A stretch of 64,000 bases of DNA from Azorinus chamasolen (GCA_963576725.1 OY755242.1:60588324-60652323); one strand, 5' to 3'; positions 53,201 to 63,320 are shown, counted from the first letter of the stretch. Program-made: numbers and translations. The notes: generated by a model from the letters alone, not told the origin.

Positions 53201-53273
53201 TTAGACGAAAGGAATTTCCGTAAATGTTAATTCAGGGTTAACTTACCGAATTTTGTATTTTGTATCTTTGCAG

Positions 53274-54158
53274 AGTAACTTTTTCGGCGGTCTGGACGAT
53301 GGGTTGCTGGCTCGAGCGGAGGCTTTGGCGGCCGTGGATATCTCCAAATCTCCCCAACACATGATGAAACACGATGGACTCTATGGCCACACCGCCGGTG
53401 ATCTCGGTATGCATCAGTCGGGCCCTTCGCGGCAGCAAATGCAAATGCATGGACCAGGGTCCTTCGGTCCGTCGGATTCAATGCTAGATCAGCTCACAAC
53501 AAACACCGGAATGCCCCTTCCAGGAATGCCCGACCATCACAACATGAACCCAGTCTCTCACCCGAACCACCACCAAATGTACCCTCCGATGTACTCGCAC
53601 CCGAACCCAATGAATCACCCACACAACATGCCACCTCACCATCAGGTTCATCATTCTATGCACGATAATGAGTGTGACCCACGAGAGCTAGAAGCATTCG
53701 CCGAAAGATTCAAACAGCGAAGAATAAAGCTCGGTGTCACTCAGGCGGATGTTGGCGCCGCTTTGGCGAACTTAAAGCTTCCGGGTGTTGGGTGTCTGAG
53801 TCAGAGCACAATTTGTAGGTTCGAGTCTCTAACTCTCAGTCATAACAATATGATAGCGTTGAAACCAATTTTGCAAACCTGGCTGGAAGAAGCTGAAAAA
53901 ATTGCGCGAGAAAAGAAAGAAGCCGAGCAGAATGGATTAATATCCGCCCAAGATAAAAAGCGAAAACGAACCTCAATTGCTGCACCGGAGAAAAGGTCAC
54001 TCGAAGCGTATTTTGCAGTTCAGCCAAGACCATCTGGGGAAAAAATTGCTCAAATAGCAGAAAAACTTGACTTGAAGAAAAATGTTGTACGAGTGTGGTT
54101 TTGCAATCAGAGACAAAAGCAAAAGAGAATGAAATTTTCAGCGGCTACGGGCCATTGA
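53274..54158 (+). CDS. POU4: POU4/Brn-3 POU-homeodomain factor, terminal coding exon
   Basis: Encodes the last 294 residues of a class IV POU transcription factor, a nuclear DNA-binding regulator of sensory neuron identity in animals. The acceptor TTTGTATCTTTGCAG ends at 53273, and the exon starts in phase 0 at Ser-Asn-Phe-Phe, the usual POU4 exon junction; the first coding exon is not seen in the window. Residues 11-23 (LLARAEALAAVDI) are the POU4 N-terminal conserved stretch. Residues 85-130 are rich in His, Pro, Met and Asn. The POU-specific domain is about 133-210 (ECDPRELEAFAERFKQRR at its start). The linker is 211-227. The homeodomain is 228-287, with WFCNQR at 275-280, including Cys at homeodomain position 50 and Asn at 51. 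The C-terminus (MKFSAATGH) is short as usual for the class. Both DNA-binding parts lie in one exon, as in vertebrate POU4 genes. TGA at 54156-54158. No frameshift. Confidence 0.97.
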   Translation, partial: SNFFGGLDDGLLARAEALAAVDISKSPQHMMKHDGLYGHTAGDLGMHQSGPSRQQMQMHGPGSFGPSDSMLDQLTTNTGMPLPGMPDHHNMNPVSHPNHHQMYPPMYSHPNPMNHPHNMPPHHQVHHSMHDNECDPRELEAFAERFKQRRIKLGVTQADVGAALANLKLPGVGCLSQSTICRFESLTLSHNNMIALKPILQTWLEEAEKIAREKKEAEQNGLISAQDKKRKRTSIAAPEKRSLEAYFAVQPRPSGEKIAQIAEKLDLKKNVVRVWFCNQRQKQKRMKFSAATGH

Positions 54159-54701
54159 ATAGTTTGATTTAAATGTGCAACAAAACTTACTTCAAGAGAT
54201 TATTTAATTATCATTTAACGAAATTTCTCGTCGTTTCCTATCAAATCATGCGTATGAATGAATAATTAATATGTAAATACACCGAAAATGTATTATACAA
54301 TGCAAATTTTGTACATATTACTCCACGATTTTATTTATTTTGATATGTGCAATGACCAGTGCAATCACGTGGGATGTACTTCCGGTGGTGGCGTAAGAAC
54401 CCGGATGGCAATATTCTACGAGGTAATTATTTGTATTTTCACCTGTTGTTTAATCGATCCTTTGTGTTAGGCTGACTATACCATATTCCCTAATGGCACT
54501 CTGTATCTCCGGTTTTCTTGTAAATGAATCAACTGCCCTAAGCGTGCTGCATATGTGACATATGGCTGGCATGGTCTAAGTCACAGACCCGCAATACCTT
54601 ACGGCAAAAAAGGCGAGGATGTGTTTCGACAGGTCATATAATCTAAAGTACAGTAAATCAAACCTTTAACACGTTGAGCATATGTTCGGATGCTTATCTA
54701 A
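54159..54701 (+). other. POU4 3' UTR and downstream DNA
   Basis: Unique AT-rich sequence after the stop. I find no AATAAA or ATTAAA before the A element at 54702; AATACA near 54276 is a weak alternative. The transcript end is therefore not fixed from sequence. Confidence 0.55.
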
Positions 54702-54950
54702 TTAACACTTTACTCCATGAATATTCATGTCAGAAATAATGACATCATGAATATTAATCGGATTAATTTTTAAAATAGCATATTAACACAAGACAACTTT
54801 GCGAAAATAGAAACTATATAATCAGATATATATTATTCCATAAGCAAACAGAGCAGACCCTGATCAGACGGCTCCCGTAGGAGCCGCCTGATCTGGGTTT
54901 ACTCTGTTTGCAAAAGCGTAGAAAGGCGTATTTGTGCAGGAAAAGGTTAA
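54702..54950 (-). mobile_element. MITE family A, complete, downstream of POU4
   Basis: 249 bp with TTAA at both ends. Hairpin AGCAGACCCTGATCAGACGG and CCGCCTGATCTGGG round CTCCCGTAGGAG. It lies about 540 bp after the stop codon and might be within the 3' UTR. Confidence 0.93.
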
Positions 54951-54993
54951 TTTGTATTTTCTCTTTTTACAAAATGTTATTTCAATGTCAGTC

Positions 54994-55054
54994 AGTTTGG
55001 ATCCTGATCAGACTTTCAGTGACTGAGCTTCTCATTTGGGTCCGTGTTGTTTGG
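54994..55054. mobile_element. MITE family D core fragment
   Basis: CAGTTTGGATCCTGATCAGA ... TCATTTGGGTCCGTGTTGTT; joins directly to an A element. Confidence 0.55.
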
Positions 55055-55055
55055 C

Positions 55056-55267
55056 TCTCTACTCTATGAATATTCATGTAAGAAATGATGTCATAATGAA
55101 TATCATTTGTATTAAATTTGATAATACCACATAAACACTTTTTGGATTTTTTTGTCATGACAGAAACTGTAGTATCATATCTATATCATAATTATAATAA
55201 GCAAACAGGAGCCGTCTGATCTAGGTCTACTCTGTTTGCAAAGGCGTATTTATGGAGTAAAGGGTTA
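55056..55267 (-). mobile_element. MITE family A, left core arm deleted
   Basis: Half Y CTATGAATATTCATGTAAGA left. The core goes from AAGCAAACAG straight to GAGCCGTCTGATCTAGGTCT. Half X right to TTAT. Confidence 0.83.
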
Positions 55268-55661
55268 TTGGTTAGCTTGTAACACTCGCACGTTTTAACA
55301 ACACTGTTTTATTTCAAGTTGTTCTTCTATTCAGAGAGGAGAAAACAAACCTAATAAAGGTATATTTTGAAATATAATTTGTCTCCGAAAATTGGTAAAT
55401 TATACTATAATATTAAACACTATCAAACTATTTATTGTTTGGTTCAAACACTGCTAGAATATGAATGGGGTATATTTATTTACAATATCGATGCATTTTA
55501 TCTGTAGGAGGTTCTGCGTATATCGCAGCCGTATAAAATAGTATTAGATTAGGTACAATAACATACATGAATGTTAGGCGGACTTTCAACTGAAAGAAAA
55601 CTACATTGTACATGTACATGTATTTGCTTGATTCCATTTGAATAAGAAATGAGTGTGGGAT
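55268..55661. other. Unique spacer
   Basis: AATAAA at 55353-55358 is the first canonical polyadenylation signal on the + strand after POU4, but it is ~1.2 kb away beyond two transposons. Otherwise nothing. Confidence 0.35.
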
Positions 55662-55724
55662 TTCTCATTATTATTATTATCATCATCATTTTATTATTAT
55701 TCTTATTATCTTATTATTTTATTA

Positions 55725-55774
<50 letters not shown>

Positions 55775-55788
55775 ATTATTATTATTAA

Positions 55789-55865
<77 letters not shown>

Positions 55866-55897
55866 TGTTATTATTATTGTTATTATTATTGTTAATA

Positions 55898-55957
<60 letters not shown>

Positions 55958-55975
55958 GTTAATATTATTAGTAGT
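55662..55975. repeat. ATT microsatellite, ~310 bp
   Basis: Mainly ATT/TTA triplets with GTT and AAT interruptions. It gives Ile/Leu and Asn/Ile frames on the two strands. Confidence 0.98.
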
Positions 55976-56621
55976 ATTTCCATTATAATTATATATTTAT
56001 AATTTAGATTATTATAATTTCGACAATATTTACCATTTCCATATATCATTATTTATTATATCTTTTTTTGTTTAATCAATTTAATTTTATCATCATCATT
56101 TAAAATGAAATTGGTCCAATATGAAATTGTTCATTCCTAGTCGATCGGGTATGCTATTATGCGCCAGTCGTGTGATGTAGATAAATCGTTCTTTACTTCA
56201 TAATTTCCTTTGTTTACTCTAGACTCAAATCATTTCCATCATTGTTTCTGTATACTTATGTGATTATGTGTATCATGAGTGAAAATGTCATGCGTACAAA
56301 TGATTTCTTCAATGTATAAGAATTTGTTTGTAGCTATTTTTATATACTGTTCTGTCATGTAGTCATTTAATGCTACATCTGTCACCAAAATCAAAATATT
56401 TTCCTTCTTTAAACTATGCAATTTGTGCAATACTTTGAAATATAAACCTTAATCACATTTTCTGATTAAATACGCGCAGTCTGTTAAGGAAAGCACATTA
56501 AGCTTACGCACTAAATTAAAGGAAAGACATTTTTATATGTAATCGGCTGTCCAAACTTGTATTAATGTGAATTGAGCGTCACTTGAACGGCTTAGCTGGT
56601 TCACATCTATAAAACCAAACA
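55976..56621. other. Unique AT-rich spacer
   Basis: Nothing recognised. Confidence 0.4.
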
Positions 56622-56813
56622 CAGGTACAGATAAGATGCGTAAATTAAAACATTTTTCAAGAATAACTTCTGTACTTCTCCAACAAACTCTGCACTGTGG
56701 CCACTCTTTAGAATTGTCTCGAAGAGACGATTCTAAAGAGTGGTCACAGTATAGGGTTTGGTGGAGAAATGACACTTTTAGTATTTTGGTACGCACCTTT
56801 ATCTGTAGCTCTG
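56622..56813 (-). mobile_element. MITE family E
   Basis: AGGTACAGATAAGATGCGTA left, TACGCACCTTTATCTGTAGC right. Arms GCCACTCTTTAGAATTGTCT and CGATTCTAAAGAGTGGTCAC pair round TCTCGAAGAGA. Confidence 0.9.
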
Positions 56814-57283
56814 ACCAAATGTAAGAAATGTTTACGATTGAATTGGACTTTGTGTGTTTATTGTTTGATTTTTCAAAGTTATGTCTTTGAGAACTCTTAA
56901 ATGTTTATTGCCATGATTTGTTTCTTGTTTGCATACATGTATATATCAGTATGGTTTCATCATTGTTTTGGTTTGTCTAAACACTTATCAGTCCTTGTCA
57001 TTCACATACAGTGTACGTATAAGACGACAACTTCATACAGAGGCCACTGTTTTTATTATCTTTTTTATTTTAAAAAATGCATTGCGACGGGACCATGAAC
57101 TTATGTTACATTACATGTTTTAAACACTGAGAATGCTAAGACCTCAGCGCGACTGATTGGCATTTACAAACAGCTTGGATCCACATGAGACGCCGATTCT
57201 ACTCCCGGTTGTTCCCGTATGAAACAATGTCGAGACGTATTATGGATGCACTTTGTTAGTGATCTTTATTCAAGCCGGTTGTA
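56814..57283. other. Unique spacer with D trace
   Basis: A decayed D core (AACAGCTTGGATCCACATGA, GACGCCG) lies at about 57166-57200. Otherwise nothing. Confidence 0.4.
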
Positions 57284-57431
57284 CAGTAGAGTCTGTCTTA
57301 AACGGCCATTCATTTATTGAACATAGGAGTCTTAAAACGCAGGTGGTTGCTTAATGGCAAAGGTAACCATATATACGTTTGAATCGCATTAAGCTGCCAT
57401 CTGCCTTAATGGGCGCTTAAGACAGTTTCTG
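57284..57431. mobile_element. MITE family C3, hairpin tip deleted
   Basis: CAGTAGAGTCTGTCTTAAAC after TA; GGTGGTTGCTTAATGGCAAA and CGCATTAAGCTGCC arms; right end GCTTAAGACAGTTTCTGCT. Confidence 0.82.
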
Positions 57432-57564
57432 CTTAATCCGGATTGCGTTGTATAAGTCATGTTGTGGGTGTAATCAGCGTTTTATCATCCGGGTGAGGAA
57501 GAAGAGTTACATATACATGTATAAACAATATTGACCTAGATGAGACAGTTCCTCTCGGAGCTAA

Positions 57565-57814
57565 TTAACCATTTACTCCATAAATACCTTTCACCTATGA
57601 CTTAGCAAAAAGATTAGACCCGTACCAGACGGCTCCTGTAATAGCCGTCTGACCAGGGTCTGCTTTGTTTGCTTATGGAATAATATAGATATGGTTCTAC
57701 ACGTTCTTCCACGGCCCAAATTCCACGTGTTCATGTGCTTTTATAAAAAATAACCTAATTCATATTCATGATGACAGTATTTCTTATATGAGTATTCATG
57801 GAATAAAGGGCTGA
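57565..57814 (+). mobile_element. MITE family A
   Basis: 250 bp. TTAACCATTTACTCCATAAA left, half Y right ending ATTCATGGAATAAAGGG and CTGA. Core centre GGCTCCTGTAATAGCC; right arm good, left arm altered (AAAAGATTAGACCCGTACCA). Confidence 0.88.
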
Positions 57815-57883
57815 ACTGAGTCAACACAGTTTGTGACTTAAGTTTTTAGCAATTTGCACAGCATCAAAATCAACGAGGTTTGC

Positions 57884-58111
57884 TTTACCATTTACTCCAT
57901 AAATACGCATTTCTACGTCTTACATGTAGCAAACATAGTAGACCCAGATCAGACGACTCATATAGGAGCCGTCTAATCAGGGTATGTTCTGTTTGCTTAT
58001 GATATAATACGATTCTACAGTTTCTACTATTGCCCAAAATCCCCATCACCATGGGCCATTAAACATGGTGTAATAATCTCTTGCATGGGTCTTCATGGAG
58101 TAAATAGTTCA
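57884..58111 (+). mobile_element. MITE family A
   Basis: TTTA then CCATTTACTCCATAAATACG left. Core GCAAACATAGTAGACCCAGA ... GACTCATATAGGAGCC. The half Y side is shortened (CATTAAACATGGTGTAATAA) and ends TTCATGGAGTAAATAG. Confidence 0.85.
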
Positions 58112-58148
58112 TTTAATTCATTCGCTATACACCGATCTCTTTCAGCTC

Positions 58149-58245
58149 TTTAACCCACAATGCCTGTATTTTGACTCAAACTAAAATATAAAGTAGGAGT
58201 AACTCGGCGTCTCATCGGCATCCAACCTATTTGCTACTCGGTCAA
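58149..58245. mobile_element. MITE family D, right half
   Basis: TTAACCCACAATGCCTG left; AGTAACTCGGCGTCTCATCG and CATCCAACCTATTTGC; the left hairpin arm is missing. Confidence 0.6.
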
Positions 58246-58280
58246 ATGATAAAAAGAGCAACACATAAGCGAATATGAAC

Positions 58281-58452
58281 TAACCGAATATGAACTTAGA
58301 AAAGTAGATGGTTGCTTAATACAGCGCAAAAGTAATGCAGAAAGCTCCTAAGGAGCTATCTGCATAAGCCTTGATCTGCATTAAGCTACCACATGCATTA
58401 CATACCCATAATTAGACATCGTTTTGATGGCCGCTTAAGACAGGGTCTACTG
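58281..58452. mobile_element. MITE family C3
   Basis: Hairpin AATGCAGAAAGCTCCTAAGG and AGCTATCTGCAT with outer arms GGTTGCTTAATACAGCGC and CTGCATTAAGCTACCAC. Right end GGCCGCTTAAGACAGGGTCT and ACTG before TA 58453. Left end worn. Confidence 0.85.
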
Positions 58453-58837
58453 TATAAGGATTATACTCTCTTCTACCCTACTTTAGATAGTTCAAGATGA
58501 GACATGACTGTGTCAGAACCGCGTGTAACTTTTCTCGGCGCTTACAATATTCTCCACACTGAATACACAGCTTAAAGTCGATTATAGGAAAGTTTCGTTT
58601 TAATTGAAACATTTCGAATGAATAATTTAGTAACCTCCGTGTAAAAACGCCAATGTCTCTGTCATGTTTCTGGTTTGAAGTTCTCCTGAATGATTAAAGA
58701 AAACTGGTTGTTGTTAGAAAGAGTTTTCCTGGAATTTAGTTTATGTTTTAAGTTGCAATTAATGTATGAAGGAAACTTGATATACACACGTGTCATTAAG
58801 GTTTACAAAAACAAATTATATATGGTTTTTAACGCTT
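58453..58837. other. Unique spacer
   Basis: Nothing recognised. Confidence 0.4.
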
Positions 58838-59450
58838 ACTAACATACTATAATTATGGTTGTTCATGCTGTACACTCTAATTATGGTTGAGGCAGGGATA
58901 TCTGGTGTCCAAGCTGTACACTATAATTATGGTTGAGGCAGAGATATCTGGTGTCCATGCTGTACACTATACTTATGGTTGAGGCAGAGATATCTGGTAT
59001 TTATGCTGAACTATGGTTATACAATTTTGATTGAGACAGCGCTATCTGGTGTCTATGCTGTACACTATAATTATGGCTGAGGCAGGGATATCTGGTGTCC
59101 ACGATGTACACTACAATTATGGTTTAGGCAGAACAGTCTGGTACCAATGTTGAACAATACAATTCTGGTTGAAGCTGTGGTATCCAGTGCCTATGTTGTG
59201 TTGTAATTACACACTACAATTACAACTGAGGCAGGGATATATGGCGCCAGTTCTTTACACTATAATTATGGCTGAGGCAAAGATATCTGGTGCTAATGGT
59301 GTACACTACAATAACGGTTGAGGCAGGGATATTTGGTGCCAGTTCTGTGCACTAAAGTTACGATTGAGGCAGGGTTATCTGGTGCCAATTCTGTACTCTA
59401 CAAGTACGGTTGGGATATGGATACCTGGTGCCACTGTTATATACTATAAT
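58838..59450. repeat. Minisatellite, ~46-60-bp unit
   Basis: About 12 copies of TACACTATAATTATGGTTGA then GGCAGGGATATCTGGTGTCC. The first units are regular, later ones diverge. Confidence 0.92.
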
Positions 59451-59792
59451 GATGATTGTCTGAAATAACTCTTAACGGAATTAAAATAAATGCATATAGA
59501 TGTATTGTGAGTAAATTCCAAATGCAACTTTTATTCAGAAAGGCTTGTATTACGATTGTATCAAAACAATCACACATGCTTTTATTTTATGCTCATACAT
59601 GTTTAGGAACATATATTTTCAAATGTTTATTTTTTGTAAGATGTGTATAAAAATGCATTTTTTGTGAAATAGAATAACTTTACAAAGCAATCATTCAATC
59701 GATAATTTTCTTTTTCAGCAGTGTCTGCTTTCTGAAAGTTCTTTTTGTATCATCTGCATTACGTATCTTCCTGTGTGAACCTGCCACCTTTC
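59451..59792. other. Unique spacer
   Basis: Nothing recognised. Confidence 0.4.
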
Positions 59793-60064
59793 ATAAGCCT
59801 TTCCCTCATGTAAACGCCTTTTTCAAGCCTTTGCAAACAGAGTAGACCCAGATCACATGGCTCCTGTAGGAGTCGTCTGACCAGGATCTACTCTGTTTGC
59901 TAATGAAATTATGATAGATCTGAGTTTACAGTTTCTACCAATACCAAAACAGTTTATACCAATACCAAAACAGCCTATGTAAACATGCCAATATACATTT
60001 TCAGCTAATAAATATTCATGATGTCGTTATTTCTGACACGAATATTCAACAGGGAAATGTTTAA
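59793..60064 (+). mobile_element. MITE family A
   Basis: ATAA then GCCTTTCCCTCATGTAAACG left, half Y right ending AACAGGGAAATG and TTAA 60061-60064. Core round GGCTCCTGTAGGAGTC, well paired. A short ACCAATACCAAAACAG segment is duplicated in the right half. Confidence 0.88.
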
Positions 60065-60521
60065 AGACTGGCAACTGTAATGATAACTTTAGAGAGAATG
60101 TTTACTGTGACACATTGTTCATGCAAGAAGCCTTTAGCACTATCTGGGCGATTTGCCCTTGACTTCAAGAACTATTTGGTTCAAAATGAGAAGCAGTGCA
60201 TCTGTCGAATTCTCTACCGAGTATTGTATCACGTGCTTGTCAAAAGTGAAAAAGATCACGTGCTTTCGAAAACTAGTATATCACAGTGCTCAAGGTTTAT
60301 ATCTTAGCTGGATTTCACCATACCTTTCTCAATCTCTAGGCTTAATAACACTCACCAACAAGTTTCTTGGTTTACGAAATCAACAGTTTTAATAGAAGCG
60401 GGGAACCGAACAGATCTATTTATATAACCTTTTTAAGGTTAGAGTCTGAGAAATCGTTGGTGAGTTAAAACACTGTTGTATTCTCAGTTTTGCAGTTTAC
60501 CTTCACTGTGGGAAATAATCA
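60065..60521. other. Unique spacer
   Basis: Two overlapping frames of 75 and 79 codons (60080-60392) are not recognised and lack splice or start support. Confidence 0.4.
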
Positions 60522-60690
60522 AGAGCTACGGATAAAGGTGTGTACTTAAATACTAAATCGTTATTCCTCCACCAAACCCTATGTTGCGACCACTCTTTAG
60601 AATCGTCTCATCGAAAACATAAGGTTTGGTGAAGAAACAAAGGAGTTATTCTTGAAAATGTTTTAATTTACGCATCTTCTCTGGAACTCT
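60522..60690 (+). mobile_element. MITE family E, right arm deleted
   Basis: AGAGCTACGGATAAAGGTGT left, TTTACGCATCTTCTCTGGAA right. CTATGTTGCGACCACTCTTT is present, but the right arm jumps from TCATCGAAAACATAAGG to TTTGGTGAAG. Confidence 0.83.
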
Positions 60691-60881
60691 TGAAATGTTT
60701 CGTTTTTCCTGTTAAAGTAATTTAATTTAATATTGGCCATATGTATTTCCTATTTATGTATAATGCTGTTTCCGACTATAAGTAAACTGGTCACGTTAAT
60801 AGTCTAGTCAAGTATTGCCTGCCCCAATCATAAACTAACGACTTTATTTCCTTCCTTTACACATATTCGAGTCCAAATGTT

Positions 60882-61025
60882 TTAAAAACCCTCATATACA
60901 CTCTGTAACACATATTTGCAAACATAATGACCCCAGATCAGACGGCTCTTTTAGGGGCAGTGTGATCAGGATATGCTCTTATTGCTGATGGTATTGTATA
61001 GAGCTGAATCTGCAGTTTTTGGTCA
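60882..61025 (+). mobile_element. Family A element, first half of an inverted pair
   Basis: TTAAAAACCCTCATATACAC left; core GCAAACATAATGACCCCAGA ... CTCTTTTAGGGGC; the right half stops after CTGAATCTGCAGTTTTTGG. Confidence 0.72.
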
Positions 61026-61044
61026 ATGAAGTTATTAGTTATAA

Positions 61045-61212
61045 TGAAGGTTGAAAGGTGTAGCCATTGTAGAAACTAAAGAAACAAATCTATCAAATTA
61101 TATTAGCAAACAGAACAGACCCTGATCAGACGGCTCCCATAGGAGCCGTCTGATCTGTGTCTACTTGGTTTGCAAATGCAAGAAAATGTGTTTATATGAA
61201 GGAAAGGGTTAA
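61045..61212 (-). mobile_element. Family A2 element, second half of an inverted pair
   Basis: Starts in A2 sequence (GAAGGTTGAAAGGTGTAGCC), excellent hairpin GAACAGACCCTGATCAGACG with CTCCCATAGGAG, half X right to TTAA 61209-61212. With the neighbour it makes an X-core-core-X arrangement. Confidence 0.85.
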
Positions 61213-61642
61213 TGAATTTCACGAAGTGATACATATTTACACATACTTGTTAATTAGGGAAAGGGTTACTAGTTTTAATTTTGATTAGACCTGTCGCGTT
61301 TGCATTCAAATATTTGATCCAGAGATATAAAATATATTTCGGCTTTAGCATATTAAAGGATGTGAAAGATAGATACTCTCGTATATCAATTTCGATTTTA
61401 TTGCAACAAATCGTCACCAGAATCCATGGATACTCATATGTCTTTTGCGTTTATTTATATTTCCACCGACCTGTATGTAGGCATGACAACTATATTTATT
61501 TTGTTGACCATTTTTACATTTTTCATTTGTTATAATAAAAATAAAAAAAACTATATGTAATGTACTCAGGTGTTTGTTTTGACATATTTCCCAAGTTTAC
61601 TGTACTGTCAAAGTTTATATGATTATTTTCAGTTTTTCCTCA
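61213..61642. other. Unique spacer
   Basis: A leftover A end (AATTAGGGAAAGGGTTA) lies near 61252. Otherwise nothing recognised. Confidence 0.4.
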
Positions 61643-61857
61643 TTAACCCTTATCGTGCTGAAAAAAAGTTTACTAAAACTCCTATTTGTTGCATTTTACT
61701 TACTTCTTCTGATTCGTACCAAGCGGTTGAGAAACTGTTGGCAGAGTGTCAAACAGCAGCTTGGATCCTGAAGAGACGCCGAGTTACTCGGCGTCTCATC
61801 TGAATCCAATATGTTTGCAAAAGCGAGTCAGGTCGCGCTTAGCATGATAAGGGTTAA
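61643..61857. mobile_element. MITE family D variant with clear ends
   Basis: TTAA at 61643-61646 and 61854-61857. Ends CCCTTATCGTGCT and AGCATGATAAGGG are inverted repeats with one mismatch. Hairpin AGCTTGGATCCTGAAGAGAC and TCATCTGAATCCAATATGTT round GACGCCGAGTTACTCGGCGTC. Best-bounded D-type copy. Confidence 0.92.
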
Positions 61858-61999
61858 TTAGTTCCAGTTTTATTTGCGTTCTGGATAATGAAAACATCTG
61901 TCCAGTTATTCTTAATTCTTTGTTGCATACATGTAATTCAACATACATTTGTACCTGCTCTTAATTTCTTGTTTTCTCTATCGGGAATTCCAAGGTGTA

Positions 62000-62243
62000 T
62001 TTCCATTTTGCATATTCATATAAGAAATAACGTAATTATAAATGATAATTAGCTGGTTTTTAAATGGTTTATGTATACATGATGTTTTGGTAACAGTAGA
62101 ATCTGAAGAGTCAGGTCTGTTATAATTTCAATAGCAAACAGGGCAGACCGGCATCAGACGACTCCTACAGGAGCCGTCTGATCTGGGTATATACTCTGTT
62201 TGTAAAGGTGTTAACATGCCTTTGTATTAGGAAAAGGATTTAA
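62000..62243 (-). mobile_element. MITE family A
   Basis: TTCCATTTTGCATATTCATA left (TTAA lost), half X right to TTAA 62240-62243. Core round GACTCCTACAGGAGCC, well paired. Confidence 0.85.
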
Positions 62244-62622
62244 GCCTTCCTTTCTGGTTGTTTCAATCAAATTACATCTGGCATCTTTTTTCTTCTTCTA
62301 AACTTGGCATGCAAGAGGTTTTGTGTATTTTGGTTTGGTCAGACGTGGTGGACTCTTTTCATAAAGCATTTGAATACATGTATTCTGTAAATTGCTATTC
62401 GGTAAAAGGTCTTACGTTGTTTACGCTTAACTGCTTTCTAAATTGTTTGGACAAAAATACTTTGTATTATTTCTTTCAGAAACCAAACTACAAAACTGTA
62501 CTGTGTCAAGCAATTCAGATTCTGAAAACACACCGAGTTACTCAGCATCGCCAATTTGTTTGTAAATGTCATCAAACATTAGTTTTGAAACAAAATTCTC
62601 AAGTTCGATCTGGTTAGGATTA
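62244..62622. other. Spacer with D trace
   Basis: A worn D core (AGCAATTCAGATTCTGAAAA ... ACACCGAGTTACTCAGC) lies at about 62508-62570. The 119-codon frame spanning it is not a credible gene. Confidence 0.45.
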
Positions 62623-62941
62623 CAGTTGAACTTCGATATCTCGAACTCGGATAACTCGAACTTTTGGATAACTCGAACAAAAGGTTTAGCCTTTCTAAAA
62701 CTTACAATGCATAATTGCTCTAAACTGTATCGCTAGAGATATCTAGAAACACATGTTGCAACTTAAGACAGGTCAAAAGTAATGCTGAAAGCTCCTACAG
62801 GAGCTTTCAGCATTACTTTAGACCTGTATTAAGCTGTGAATGCGAGAAATTGTTCAGATTAGAAATGGGATAACTCGGACTTCTGTTATCTCGACCTAAT
62901 TTGTATGGTCCCTTGAAGTTCGAATTATCGAAGTTCAACTG
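62623..62941. mobile_element. MITE family C4 (pogo-like), complete
   Basis: 319 bp between TA at 62621-62622 and 62942-62943. Ends CAGTTGAACTTCGATATCTC and ATTATCGAAGTTCAACTG. Central hairpin AAGTAATGCTGAAAGCTCCT with partner, centre CTCCTACAGGAG. Both arms read GCTGAAAGC / GCTTTCAGC where C3 has GCAGAAAGC / GCTTTCTGC. Confidence 0.94.
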
Positions 62942-63073
62942 TATATTTAATAGGGTTAAACTTTAAAATAAATAGGTCGCCAAATCTAGTCATATATGTG
63001 TCTAGTTACACATATGTGTAGATCAACATTTATAAAGGTGAGTGGGTTATATGAGTGGGTTTAAGCATTTTTA

Positions 63074-63320
63074 TCAACCATTTTCCATTTGTACATTCAA
63101 GTACACAATAATGACGCAATGAATATTTATTAGCTGACTTTTTAATGGCATGTATACACAGGATGTTTTGATATTGGCCGAAACTGTAGAATCAGATCTA
63201 TATAATTCCTCAAGCAATCAGAGCGGACCCTGATCAGACGGCTTCTATAGGAGCCGTCTGATCTTGGTCTTCTCTGTTTACAAATGCGCTAAGAAGCCTT
63301 TATATGAAGGGAAGGGTTAA
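63074..63320 (-). mobile_element. MITE family A
   Basis: TCAA left, TTAA 63317-63320 right. Half Y (CACAATAATGACGCAATGAA) left, half X right. Core AGCGGACCCTGATCAGACGG round CTTCTATAGGAG. Confidence 0.88.

Larger units (their letters stand above)
2586..53273 (+). other. Putative large POU4 intron
   Basis: It would be one ~50.7 kb intron if the exon at 2511-2585 splices to the POU4 terminal exon. It starts GTAAGG and ends TTTGTATCTTTGCAG. The content is almost entirely short DNA transposons, minisatellites and microsatellites, listed separately. The boundary on the left depends on the candidate exon being real. Confidence 0.45.

Noticed and set aside
55649..56049. Ile/Leu and Asn/Ile frames over 110 codons
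   Set aside because: ATT microsatellite on both strands.
61570..62617. 77- and 119-codon frames
   Set aside because: Both run through D-type element sequence or remnants; no domain.
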